NCBI RefSeq assembly: GCF_019396385.1
Contig: NZ_JAHKRN010000028.1
Span: forward strand, 47,650-111,649
Reading direction: 5' to 3'
DNA: 64,000 bases
DNA from: Nonomuraea harbinensis
GTDB taxonomy: Bacteria > Actinomycetota > Actinomycetes > Streptosporangiales > Streptosporangiaceae
Part shown: positions 23,698 to 31,159 of the stretch, one piece after another
How positions within the stretch are numbered: the first letter of the stretch is position 1
How the letters are laid out: each line of letters begins with the position of its first letter
The notes under the pieces: generated by a model
What the model saw: the letters and a program-made list of their open reading frames with translations, nothing else
Told to the model about the DNA's origin: nothing
Databases searched by the model: none
Program-made: the position numbers and the translations under genes

Positions 23698-24036
23698 TCA
23701 ATCTACGCCTCGGACGGATACCGGCTCCAGGATGATGCTCGCCCCGGGAGGTTCCGTCCAGCGGGTCCGATCGGTCGTGCAGTTCCTCCACTGCACCGTC
23801 TCATCGGCTGGCGGCGGCTTGATGTTCGCCTTCATCCCCCACTTCGACAGGCGGATCTTTCCCTTGCCGAACCCCACGACGCCGCGGACCGGTTCGACGG
23901 AAGACCAACTGCCGACCATGAACATCCGGGAATGCTCCCCCATGGCCGGGGACGAACTGGCGCTGGATGGGGTCGGCCGGATCCACCTTGGCGTCGGCGT
24001 GAGCGGCTGACCTGTGGTCAACGTGCATACGACCAC
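23698..24036 (-). CDS. Hypothetical protein (tentative)
   Basis: 112 residues. The middle reads VVGFGKGKIRLSKWGMKANI then PPPADETVQW, which looks like genuine protein sequence, but the first 30 residues are low-complexity and the start is uncertain. It heads the possible operon 23073-24036 near the integrase fragment. No function recognised. Confidence 0.35.
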   Translation of the reverse strand: MVVCTLTTGQPLTPTPRWIRPTPSSASSSPAMGEHSRMFMVGSWSSVEPVRGVVGFGKGKIRLSKWGMKANIKPPPADETVQWRNCTTDRTRWTEPPGASIILEPVSVRGVD

Positions 24037-24146
24037 AGACAGAACCGCCGCGTGATTCGTTGTCGGCCGGACGGGAGGAGACGGGGACGATTCCGCTCTG
24101 CGCGGATCAGGCCGACTTCGAACGCGGCACCTGTCTAAGGTGAGGC

Positions 24147-24503
24147 ATGGCCCCTTCCATCCCGCCGCTACGTTCAGCGATCGATCGGACCAACTTCAAG
24201 CCGTCTCCGGAGCGCGAGCCGCTGTGGCGGCACGTGCTCGGTGAGTGTCTCAGAGGGCTTCGTCACGAGCGGGGCGAGAAGTTGAGCGAGACGGCACGTC
24301 GCGCCGGGGTCTCGCCTCAGTATCTCTCCGAGATGGAACGAGGCGTCAAAGAGCCGTCGAGTGAAATGATCGCCGCGGTCGCCGGCGCGCTGGACGTGAC
24401 CCTGGTCGATCTGACCCTCGCCGTTGCCGAGAGCTTGCGTTCTGCTCAGAACAGCACGTCGAGAGGTGCTACCTGCTCGGCGGCGTATGCCCTGGCCGCG
24501 TAG
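24147..24503 (+). CDS. XRE-family regulator beside clpP pair (ClgR/PopR-like role)
   Basis: 118 residues. Helix-turn-helix: LRGLRHERGEKLSETARRAG then VSPQYLSEMERGVKEPSSEM, very similar to ClgR-type XRE domains. In Streptomyces, ClgR controls clpP1P2 and PopR controls clpP3P4. This gene is convergent with the clpP pair (19 bases between ends), so it is a candidate regulator of it. AAGGTGAGGC precedes the ATG. Confidence 0.8.
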   Translation: MAPSIPPLRSAIDRTNFKPSPEREPLWRHVLGECLRGLRHERGEKLSETARRAGVSPQYLSEMERGVKEPSSEMIAAVAGALDVTLVDLTLAVAESLRSAQNSTSRGATCSAAYALAA

Positions 24504-24521
24504 CGTGGGTCATCCACCGGC

Positions 24522-25112
24522 CTATGAACGCTCCTCGATGATCTGATCGAGGAGCCCGTACTCCAAGGCAGCGGTCGCGGTGAACACGCGATCGTGATCG
24601 GTGTCGGCGCGTAGGGTCTCGATCGTCTGGCCGGTGTGCCGCGACAGTATGCGCTCGATGTCCGCTCGGACACGGACGACCTCGTCAGCCTGCAAGATGA
24701 GATCGGGGATCGTGCCGCGTCCCTGAGCGGCTGGTTGGTGCAGGATCACTCGTGCGTGCGGGAGAGCGGCACGTTTTCCTTCGGCGCCCGCGGCAAGTAG
24801 GACGGCACCCACCGCGACGGCCTGTCCGACGCAGGTGGTCGAAACCCGGGGGCGGATATGACGCATGGTGTCATATATTGCGAGCATCGCGCTCGGATCC
24901 CCGCCTTCGCAGTTGATATAGAACTGTATTTCGGCATCGGGGTTGTCCGACTCGAGAAATATCAGCTGGGCGATGAGAGCGTTGGCGACGCCTGCGTCGA
25001 TCGCGGTGCCCAGATAGATGATCCGCTCGGTGAGCAGGTGCGAGTAGACATCCATGATGCGCTCGCCACGAGAATTCTGCGTGATGACATTGGGAATCGT
25101 ATACGTGCTCAC
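24522..25112 (-). CDS. ClpP-like protein lacking the catalytic serine (ClpR-like)
   Basis: 196 residues with the ClpP fold: FYINCEGGDPSAMLAIYDTM, then CVGQAVAVGAVLLAAGAEGKR, where active ClpP has GQAASMGA. Ala100 (codon GCG) therefore replaces the nucleophile. His125 (VILHQPA) and Asp170 (RADTD) of the triad remain. It is probably an inactive subunit of a mixed ClpP tetradecamer, comparable to ClpR of cyanobacteria and plastids. The ATG overlaps the active clpP gene by 4 bases, so the two are made together. Confidence 0.9.
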   Translation of the reverse strand: MSTYTIPNVITQNSRGERIMDVYSHLLTERIIYLGTAIDAGVANALIAQLIFLESDNPDAEIQFYINCEGGDPSAMLAIYDTMRHIRPRVSTTCVGQAVAVGAVLLAAGAEGKRAALPHARVILHQPAAQGRGTIPDLILQADEVVRVRADIERILSRHTGQTIETLRADTDHDRVFTATAALEYGLLDQIIEERS

Positions 25113-25735
25113 TGGCCGCCTCCTTCGGTCACGTCGAATCCGAGCCGTGGGCGATTGCGCGGCGCGATTTCGTCGAAATTTTGCACGATCGCATCTATGA
25201 AGCCGTAGTCCAGTGCCTCTCGCGCCGTGTACCAGCGATCGTGCAGAGAATCCTCGAATATGCGCTCGACGGACTGCCCCGTGTCCTCGGCGATGAGGCC
25301 GAGCACCGTGTCGCGAGTATGCCGAAGGTCGCCGGCCTGCAGTTCGATGTCGACTGCGGTGCCACCGATTCCCGCCGAGCCCTGGTGCATCAGGACACGT
25401 GCGTGTGGCAGGGCGCGACGCTTCCCTCGGGCGCCCGATGACAGCAAGAACTGCCCGGCGCTGTAAGCGATGCCCAGCACGAGGGTCGACACGTCACAGG
25501 GAATGAGTCGAATGATGTCGCGGATCGCGAGCATCGAGGGAACCGACCCACCCGGCGAGTGAATCCACAATGCGATGTCCGCCGAGGCGTCCTGCGTCGC
25601 GAGCGCTATCAGTTGCGTGGCCAGCAGTGTCCCGTTGTCGTCATCGAGAGGGCCGTCGAGAACGAGCACGCGCTGGTCGTAGAGCTCGCGTCTGACCCGC
25701 GAATTGAACAGTGGAAGATTCGATTCTCCGCTCAT
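25109..25735 (-). CDS. clpP: ATP-dependent Clp protease proteolytic subunit (active triad)
   Basis: 208 residues. Triad present: Ser92 (LGIAYSAGQFLLSSG), His117 (VLMHQGS) and Asp162 (FEDSLHD). WIHSPGGSVPSMLAI is the usual substrate-groove segment. It degrades proteins unfolded by ClpX/ClpC. ATG 25735 is preferred as the shortest fit to the family N terminus, but no strong ribosome site is seen; GTG 25774 is the alternative. It is the first gene of the pair with the Ser-less paralogue. Confidence 0.9.
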   Translation of the reverse strand: MSGESNLPLFNSRVRRELYDQRVLVLDGPLDDDNGTLLATQLIALATQDASADIALWIHSPGGSVPSMLAIRDIIRLIPCDVSTLVLGIAYSAGQFLLSSGARGKRRALPHARVLMHQGSAGIGGTAVDIELQAGDLRHTRDTVLGLIAEDTGQSVERIFEDSLHDRWYTAREALDYGFIDAIVQNFDEIAPRNRPRLGFDVTEGGGQ

Positions 25736-25786
25736 GAGCCCATCATGTGAGGCGATCCGGACCGAGGTCGACACGATCCGCTTGGG

Positions 25787-25805
25787 GCAGATCTGCTCTG
25801 AGCAG
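25787..25805. promoter_or_regulatory. Overlapping palindromes upstream of clpP pair
   Basis: GCAGATCTGC (25787-25796) is a perfect palindrome and overlaps CTGCTC-T-GAGCAG (25793-25805), a second perfect inverted repeat. They lie 52-70 bases before the clpP start, a good place for an operator. The regulator could be the XRE protein at 24147. Confidence 0.5.
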
Positions 25806-25833
25806 CGGGACTCGAGTTCCGGTCCGTGTTCTT

Positions 25834-25866
25834 AGGCCACCTACCGTGATCGGGAAGTGGCCTTTT
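25834..25866. terminator. Second copy of the tRNA-type terminator block
   Basis: AGGCCAC (25834-25840) pairs with GTGGCCT (25857-25863) followed by TTT. The block from 25834 to about 25884 matches 20356-20406 with few differences, including the following TTTTC(A/G)ATCT and AGCTGCA. Confidence 0.75.
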
Positions 25867-25926
25867 CAATCTTGTGCAGCTGCAAAGTACGGCTGAGGTG
25901 GCGCAGAGGCGAGCACGTCCACGATC

Positions 25927-26442
25927 ATGGTGCGCGTGGCGGTGCTCAGGTTATTGGCAGTCGGTCTCATCAGCGGCGGCGTCATGACGATCCCGTTCCT
26001 GTGGGCTCAGCGTGGCAGCGACTTCGAGCACGTCCGTCTCTCGGCCCTGATAGGCCTGAACTTGGGGCAGCTCGTGACCGTCCCGCTCGGGTTGCTGATC
26101 GGCATCGTGCTTGTCGCGATGCGGTCGTGGACGCGCCCTCCCGGCTACGTGCTGGCTGCGGCCACGATCGTGTTCGGTGTGGTTGTAGCGACGCAGGCGT
26201 GGGCCATGGCGGACTGGGCCGAAGGCCGACCTGCCGGGATCGGCGATCCAGACGGAGAGGTAGGCCTCGGGGGGCTGAACGCTCTCGCGGGTGGGTTCAC
26301 GGTCCTCCTGGGCGTCTCCATCGCCTTGATTCGGTGGTCTGGTTGGGAGCCGGAGGCGGCTTCGGCGCGTCAGACGTCCGCACGCAGGGCGCGACGGAGG
26401 AGGCGTAAGTCATCGGCCCACGTCAAGGGCCATTCCCCATGA
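25927..26442 (+). CDS. Four-helix membrane protein
   Basis: 171 residues starting at ATG 25927 with four hydrophobic segments (about 5-25, 42-63, 72-94, 118-137) and a strongly basic C-terminal tail (RRARRRRRK). No family recognised. It lies between two terminator-like hairpins that resemble the tRNA terminator copies, within the scar region right of the AICE. Upstream has no obvious ribosome site. Confidence 0.6.
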   Translation: MVRVAVLRLLAVGLISGGVMTIPFLWAQRGSDFEHVRLSALIGLNLGQLVTVPLGLLIGIVLVAMRSWTRPPGYVLAAATIVFGVVVATQAWAMADWAEGRPAGIGDPDGEVGLGGLNALAGGFTVLLGVSIALIRWSGWEPEAASARQTSARRARRRRRKSSAHVKGHSP

Positions 26443-26450
26443 TCGGGGAA
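26433..26450. terminator. Hairpin after the membrane protein gene
   Basis: TTCCCC-N6-GGGGAA overlaps the end of the upstream gene. The sequence CCATGATCGGGGAA resembles the inner stem of the tRNA-type terminators at 20355, 25834 and 26572. Confidence 0.5.
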
Positions 26451-26571
26451 CGGGCCTCATTCACCTTCGTCGGCGCGGGATGCCGCTACGAGTCCAGATG
26501 ATTACCAAGCTTTTTGAGCGTTCGGCGCGACTCTTCGGATGAGACGCGCAGTCGCGACTCCACTCCAGGTC

Positions 26572-26606
26572 AAAGGCCACCTCCCACGATCGGGAAGGGG
26601 CCTTTT
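26572..26606. terminator. Third full copy of tRNA-type terminator
   Basis: AAAGGCC (26572-26578) pairs with GGCCTTT (26599-26605), then TTTT ends the run; the inner CTCCCACGATCGGGA matches the family seen at 20355 and 25834. It terminates the methyltransferase gene or is another relic of tRNA-flanking sequence: GACTCCACTCCA just upstream resembles a tRNA 3' end. Confidence 0.65.
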
Positions 26607-26654
26607 CGGCACAGTCGTGACGCCGCCGACGATGGAACCGGCGACCAGATACCG

Positions 26655-27305
26655 CTAGGCGTCGCGGCGCAGGGTGAACCAGAAGGTCGGGACCGAGTTG
26701 GTGCCCGGTGTGACGTCGATTACCTCCCAGCCGGTGAACCTGGCGTGGAGTTCGTCGGCGGTGACGCCCGCCGCCCACGACGTGACCTCGGTGGTCGGAT
26801 TGCCGAGCGGCTCGGGGCCGTACCCGAACATCAGCAACTGTGCCCCGGGAGCGGCGCGGTCGGTGAGCCCGGCGGCGTAGGCGTCGCGGCGGTGGAGTGG
26901 GATCCCGCAGTAGCAGCTCAGGTCGAAGAACAGGTCGAAGGGGCCGGGCGCGTCCAGCTCGTCGAGGCGGGTGGCGTCTCCGTGCAGCAGTCGCACCGCC
27001 ACCCCAGCCGCCTCGGCCTTCTCCCGGGCCTGGTCGACGGCGCTGTCGATCAGGTCGACGGCCGTCACCTCCCAGCCGTGCCGGGCGAGGTAGATGGCGT
27101 TGGTCCCCGTGCCGCAGCCGAGTTCGAGGGCGCGGCCGGGCGGCGGTGCGCCGTGCCCCTCTACCAGGGCCACCAGCTCGGGGGGCGTCACGCCGGTGTC
27201 CCACGGCGGCTTGCCCGCACGGTAGTAGCCCTCCAGCGCGCGATGGACGGACTCCTCCTCCTGGTCTCGCAGTGTCGAGGTCGGGCCCGGCTTGGGGTGG
27301 TTCAT
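26655..27305 (-). CDS. Class I SAM-dependent methyltransferase
   Basis: 216 residues from ATG 27305 (GGAGGAG upstream). SAM-binding motif I ALELGCGTGTNAIYLA and acidic post-I VTAVDLID, then FDLFFDLSCYCGI. It resembles the thiopurine/tellurite-type methyltransferase group, although substrate cannot be deduced. It is divergent from a TetR gene with a perfect operator between them, so it is likely derepressed by that regulator's ligand. Confidence 0.88.
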   Translation of the reverse strand: MNHPKPGPTSTLRDQEEESVHRALEGYYRAGKPPWDTGVTPPELVALVEGHGAPPPGRALELGCGTGTNAIYLARHGWEVTAVDLIDSAVDQAREKAEAAGVAVRLLHGDATRLDELDAPGPFDLFFDLSCYCGIPLHRRDAYAAGLTDRAAPGAQLLMFGYGPEPLGNPTTEVTSWAAGVTADELHARFTGWEVIDVTPGTNSVPTFWFTLRRDA

Positions 27306-27321
27306 CGTCTCCTCCAAGAAG

Positions 27322-27338
27322 CTAGAGTCAAACTCTAG
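27322..27338. promoter_or_regulatory. TetR operator between methyltransferase and TetR genes
   Basis: CTAGAGT-CAA-ACTCTAG is a perfect 7-3-7 inverted repeat centred in the 61-base divergent gap. A second CTCTA half-site follows at 27346-27350. Confidence 0.75.
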
Positions 27339-27366
27339 TGTTGGTCTCTAAAGTTATACTCGCACT

Positions 27367-28005
27367 ATGGAAAGAGTCAATCGGCCCGACAAGCGAGCCG
27401 AGCGCTCACGGCGCACCCGGGCGAAGGTCATCGAGGCGGCTCGCGAGCTGTTCGTCGCGCAGGGGTACGGGGCGACGAGCCTTCAGGAGGTCGCGGACCG
27501 GGCGGGCGTGGCCGTCCAGACGGTCTACTTCGTCTTCCGCAACAAGCGCACGCTGTTCAAGGACGTGGTGGACACGTCCATCGCCGGGGACACCCAGCCT
27601 GTCGCCATCATGGATCGTGAGTGGTTCCGCGCCGCCTGCGCCGAGCCCACCGCGGCGGGGCAGCTGCGCGCGCACATCCGCGGCACTCACGAGATCCTGG
27701 GCCGGGTGGCCCCGATCATGCCGCTGATCGCGGCCGCCGCGGCCACCGACCCTGAGATCGCCGCGCAGTGGCCGGACGGCCCCGACCCGCGTTACACCGT
27801 GCAGCACGCGGCGGCCGAGGCCCTGGCCGGCAAGCCCGACGCCCGGCCCGGCCTCTCTGTCGAGATGGCGGCTGACCTGCTGTTCGGCCTGCTCAGCCCG
27901 CAGCTCTACCTGATCTTCGTCCGCGACCGCGGCTGGTCGCCGGACACGTGGGAAGAGTGGGCCCGCACCGCTCTGACCTCCCAGCTCTGCGCCGACCCAG
28001 GGTGA
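27367..28005 (+). CDS. TetR-family repressor
   Basis: 212 residues. N-terminal helix-turn-helix: KVIEAARELFVAQGYGATSL then QEVADRAGVAVQTVYFVFRNK, typical of TetR. The C-terminal ligand domain is generic. It faces the methyltransferase across one palindrome and presumably controls both. Its 3' end overlaps the 3' end of the aminoglycoside-phosphotransferase-like gene by 113 bases. Confidence 0.9.
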   Translation: MERVNRPDKRAERSRRTRAKVIEAARELFVAQGYGATSLQEVADRAGVAVQTVYFVFRNKRTLFKDVVDTSIAGDTQPVAIMDREWFRAACAEPTAAGQLRAHIRGTHEILGRVAPIMPLIAAAAATDPEIAAQWPDGPDPRYTVQHAAAEALAGKPDARPGLSVEMAADLLFGLLSPQLYLIFVRDRGWSPDTWEEWARTALTSQLCADPG

Positions 28006-28804
28006 AGCGGGCGGCCCAGCCGCGTCCCCGGGTCCAGGTGGCGTCGTCCACGTCGAGCGCGGCGCGGAAGGCGGCCCGGCTGCCGGCCGACATCAGGGTG
28101 AAGGCGATCATCAGATCACAGGCCGGATCGCCGATGCCGAGCCCGCCGAAGTCGATCACCGCGCTGAGACGGCCGTCGACGGTCAGCAGGTTGCCGGTGT
28201 GGAAGTCGCCGTGGAACCAGACCGGAGGGCGGTCCCATCCGGGAGCGTTCACGGCGGCGTTCCACAGTTCGGTCATGGCGGTGGCGTCGAACACGCCGCC
28301 GACCTCGGCGATGGCGGCTCGCGTCGCGCGATCCCGGTCCACCAACGGCCGGCCCTGGAGGCTTTCAGGGGTCGCCAGGGCTTGGATGTCCTCGGGCGCG
28401 AACTGTCGCAGGGCTGCCAGGAATTCCGCCAGTCGGACGGCGGCCGTGGACGAGTCCGCCAGTGCCTCGACGGTCGCCACCTCGCCCTCCAGCCAAGAGG
28501 ACACCGCCCACCGCCACGGATAGCCGAAGCCGGGCTCACCCACGCCCACCGGCACCGGGATGGCCAGGGGTGGTCGCGGGGCGAGCCGGGGCAGCCACTC
28601 GAGCTCCTTCTCGGCCTGTCCGATGGCGCCGCTGTGGCGGGGCAACCGGACGGACAGCTGCTCGCCCAGCCGGTAGATCACATGGTCCGAGCCGGCCGGA
28701 TCCAGCAGTTCCAGCGGCAACGCGGCCCACTGCGGGAACTGCGTATCGACCAGCTTCCTGACCAGCGCGGCATCGATCGTGGGGCGGGTGTCCGTCGTTC
28801 TCAC
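27893..28804 (-). CDS. Aminoglycoside phosphotransferase-like kinase with aberrant C terminus
   Basis: 303 residues, GTG start. APH-type features: catalytic loop VWFHGDFHTGNLL (HGDxxxxN), metal DFG equivalent AVIDFGGLGIGDPACDL. This family phosphorylates aminoglycosides, macrolides or small alcohols. Normal members end with a helical segment after GRGWA; here the sequence changes there to Arg-rich TLGRRRAGRSERCGPTLPT, which is simply the antisense of the TetR gene. The authentic C terminus (about 30-40 residues) has been lost where the two genes meet. Confidence 0.75.
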   Translation of the reverse strand: MRTTDTRPTIDAALVRKLVDTQFPQWAALPLELLDPAGSDHVIYRLGEQLSVRLPRHSGAIGQAEKELEWLPRLAPRPPLAIPVPVGVGEPGFGYPWRWAVSSWLEGEVATVEALADSSTAAVRLAEFLAALRQFAPEDIQALATPESLQGRPLVDRDRATRAAIAEVGGVFDATAMTELWNAAVNAPGWDRPPVWFHGDFHTGNLLTVDGRLSAVIDFGGLGIGDPACDLMIAFTLMSAGSRAAFRAALDVDDATWTRGRGWAARFTLGRRRAGRSERCGPTLPTCPATSRGRGRRSGRAAG

Positions 28805-28909
28805 GGCTGCCGAGAACTCCTGCGATCGGCCCGCTCCGTGCGGCGGGCGGCTGAACCATCGCAGTGCACCGCGGCTCGCCTGTCGACCGATTTTCCCGGC
28901 AGGACCGAG

Positions 28910-29515
28910 TCAGCGGGAGCTGGGGGAAGAGCGCGCGAGGAGCTCTTGGACCAGTCGTCGGCGTTCCGCCGGCAAACGGCGAGCAGTCATCGCCCGCTGC
29001 AGAAGATCAGGATCAAACCCATGCGTACCCAGGTGGTCGAGGAGAGGCTCATATCGATCAGGCCGATCTCTCAGGAGCTCTGTGATCAACCGTAGTTCCA
29101 GGCGGACCACAGGGACACGATGAGAGCCGCACCTGATCAGGACGTAGTGCCGCCACGGACCGTGACCAGCACATTCCATCCCATCTGAGTCGACCTGCTC
29201 TTCCATGGTGCTCATGCCTACGGCGACGCCGTTCACGTCGTAATCGGTGAAGTACTGCGAAGCTTCGGGAAGCCAAGAGGCGGCGTAGAGGCAGGGAAAC
29301 GATGAGAGTGCGGCAGCGAACGCGTTCACGTCCTCTCGTCGAGTCACCAGGAGGTCGATGTCCCCGACGGGGAGATGGACGCCTTGCAGAAGAGCGGCAC
29401 TCGTGCCGACCACGCGATATACCGGGTTGGCGCCCACAGCTCTCAGCGCAGTGAGAGCCGTGTCCAACGCCGCGGTTACGTCCGCCGGTCGCAGAGACAC
29501 GTCGCCGTCGCCCAT
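28910..29515 (-). CDS. Nucleotidyltransferase-fold protein
   Basis: 201 residues from ATG 29515. The N-terminal part has the nucleotidyltransferase signature VVGTSAALLQGVHLPVGDID followed by LLVT, i.e. a GS-like motif then D-x-D. The remainder contains YFTDYDVNGVAVGMSTMEEQ and an HYVLIRCGSHRVPVVRLELRL segment. It may be a minimal nucleotidyltransferase of the AbiEii/MNT type or a small-molecule adenylyltransferase. The longer upstream frame is low-complexity and is rejected. A C-terminal Arg/Leu helix ends the protein. Confidence 0.7.
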   Translation of the reverse strand: MGDGDVSLRPADVTAALDTALTALRAVGANPVYRVVGTSAALLQGVHLPVGDIDLLVTRREDVNAFAAALSSFPCLYAASWLPEASQYFTDYDVNGVAVGMSTMEEQVDSDGMECAGHGPWRHYVLIRCGSHRVPVVRLELRLITELLRDRPDRYEPLLDHLGTHGFDPDLLQRAMTARRLPAERRRLVQELLARSSPSSR

Positions 29516-29729
29516 GGAGATCAGCGTATCGATGTCCGAGTCGCTTGAGCCGTCTCTGACGAATGCCGGAGGATCTGCATGGCCGCGTGCGAGGACATGG
29601 GAAGGATCAGCCGACGGCCGTCGCGACACGCCCGTACTCAGGGTTACATCTACCTCACAAAGAGCTACTGCTAGAACCCATCTGTGGAGCAACCGTGTGC
29701 TCCGGTGCAGAGGAAAGAGGAGTTCCCTG

Positions 29730-31145
29730 ATGTCCTGGCAGAGATTCCGCGCGCAGGGTCCGGCCCGCAACGTCCGGCGAGCGTTTCCGGCCCGGCTCCT
29801 GGTCGCGGCGAGCCTGGCGGCCGGCGTCGTGACGCTCCCGGCCCTGCCCGCCGACGCCGCCACCGTGTCCGTGAGGTGCTCGGTCTCGGACCTCGTCAGG
29901 GCCATCAGGAACGCCAACAACTCGCCGGGCCCCGACACGCTCAACCTCTCCCACAGGTGCCACTACCGCCTGGTGCGTCCTGATACCGCGAACCCCGCCA
30001 CCGGGTTGCCGGCCATCACCAGCGACATCACGATCAACGGCAACGGCGCGGCGATCACGCGCGTCAAGACCGCCCCCGCCTTCCGCATCCTCCTCGTGGC
30101 CGGCACGGGCACGCTCACGCTCAACAGGATCACCATCAGCGGCGGCAGGGCGACGGACTGCCCCGGTGCGCCGGCCCCGCCCAATCCTCCCGGGCTGGTC
30201 TGCGGTGGCGGCATCAACAACCAAGGCACCCTGACGGTGAACCACAGCCGGGTGATCGGCAATACCGCCACGTCCGGGGTCTTCGCCGAGGGCGGCGGCA
30301 TCGACAGCGACGGCACCGCGACCTTGTACAACACCGACGTCAGCTACAACACCGCCAGTTACACCGGCACCGACCCGAGCGCCGCCGCGGGCGGCGGGAT
30401 CGCCAACGACGGGCCGATGACGGTCAGGCACAGCCGGGTGACCGGCAACACCGTCCACGTCACCAGGAGATCCCGCGACAGCTTCGCTTTCGGCGCCGGC
30501 CACGCCGCCTTCGCCGCCACGACGATCGTCCACAGCACGATCAGCGGCAACCGCGCCAGTGCCCCGGGCGGCACCGCGCGGGGCGCGTTGACCAGCGCGG
30601 TCGACATGACCGTGACCGACACCTTCATCCGGGGCAACACCGCGAGTGCCTGGCGTGGCACCGTGACCGGCGGCGGAGTCGCGTACACCGGCACCATGCT
30701 CATGACCCGCACGCACGTCACCGGCAATCGAGCCATCGCCGAAGGCGGCAACGCGCTGGCCGGCGGGATCCGGATCGGCCCAGGCGGTCAGCTCACCCTG
30801 CGCGACAGTGCGGTGATCGGCAACGCCGTCAGTGCCCCTCATGGCAGGAGCGCCGTGGGCGGCGGCATCGACAACTCCGCCGGCGGCACCCTGACAAGCA
30901 GCCAATCGAAGATCATCAAGAATGTCGCCACAGCTCTGGGCCCCGGCACGGCCCGCGGCGGTGGCCTCTTCAACGCCATCGGCTCGGCGAGCCTGACCGA
31001 CAGCGTCGTCACCGGCAACACAGCCGGCGACGGAGGCGGCATCTTCGAAGAGTCCGGCGCGGTCACGCTGAGCGACAGCGTGGTCAGGGGCAATCGGCCG
31101 AACAACTGCGCCCCACCCAACAGCGTCCCCGGCTGCGTCGGCTGA
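29730..31145 (+). CDS. Secreted right-handed parallel beta-helix protein
   Basis: 471 residues. Sec signal peptide (about 17-43, LLVAASLAAGVVTLPALPADA). The rest is a series of short repeats: GGGI(N/D), then L(T/Y)(V/N)xxS.V(I/T)GNTA, seen at least eight times (GGGINNQG, GGGIDSDG, GGGIANDG, GGGVAYTG, GGGIDNSAGG, GGGLFNAIG, GGGIFEESG). This is the polymorphic membrane protein/pectate-lyase-like beta-helix. No catalytic residues are evident, so binding to a polysaccharide or surface is more likely than cleavage. It is tail to tail with the AfsR-like gene. Confidence 0.85.
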   Translation: MSWQRFRAQGPARNVRRAFPARLLVAASLAAGVVTLPALPADAATVSVRCSVSDLVRAIRNANNSPGPDTLNLSHRCHYRLVRPDTANPATGLPAITSDITINGNGAAITRVKTAPAFRILLVAGTGTLTLNRITISGGRATDCPGAPAPPNPPGLVCGGGINNQGTLTVNHSRVIGNTATSGVFAEGGGIDSDGTATLYNTDVSYNTASYTGTDPSAAAGGGIANDGPMTVRHSRVTGNTVHVTRRSRDSFAFGAGHAAFAATTIVHSTISGNRASAPGGTARGALTSAVDMTVTDTFIRGNTASAWRGTVTGGGVAYTGTMLMTRTHVTGNRAIAEGGNALAGGIRIGPGGQLTLRDSAVIGNAVSAPHGRSAVGGGIDNSAGGTLTSSQSKIIKNVATALGPGTARGGGLFNAIGSASLTDSVVTGNTAGDGGGIFEESGAVTLSDSVVRGNRPNNCAPPNSVPGCVG

Positions 31146-31159
31146 CCGAGCCCGGCAGC

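Noticed and set aside
26655..28005. Methyltransferase/TetR pair as AICE cargo
   Set aside because: It lies 6 kb outside attR and has its own operator; no att repeat encloses it.
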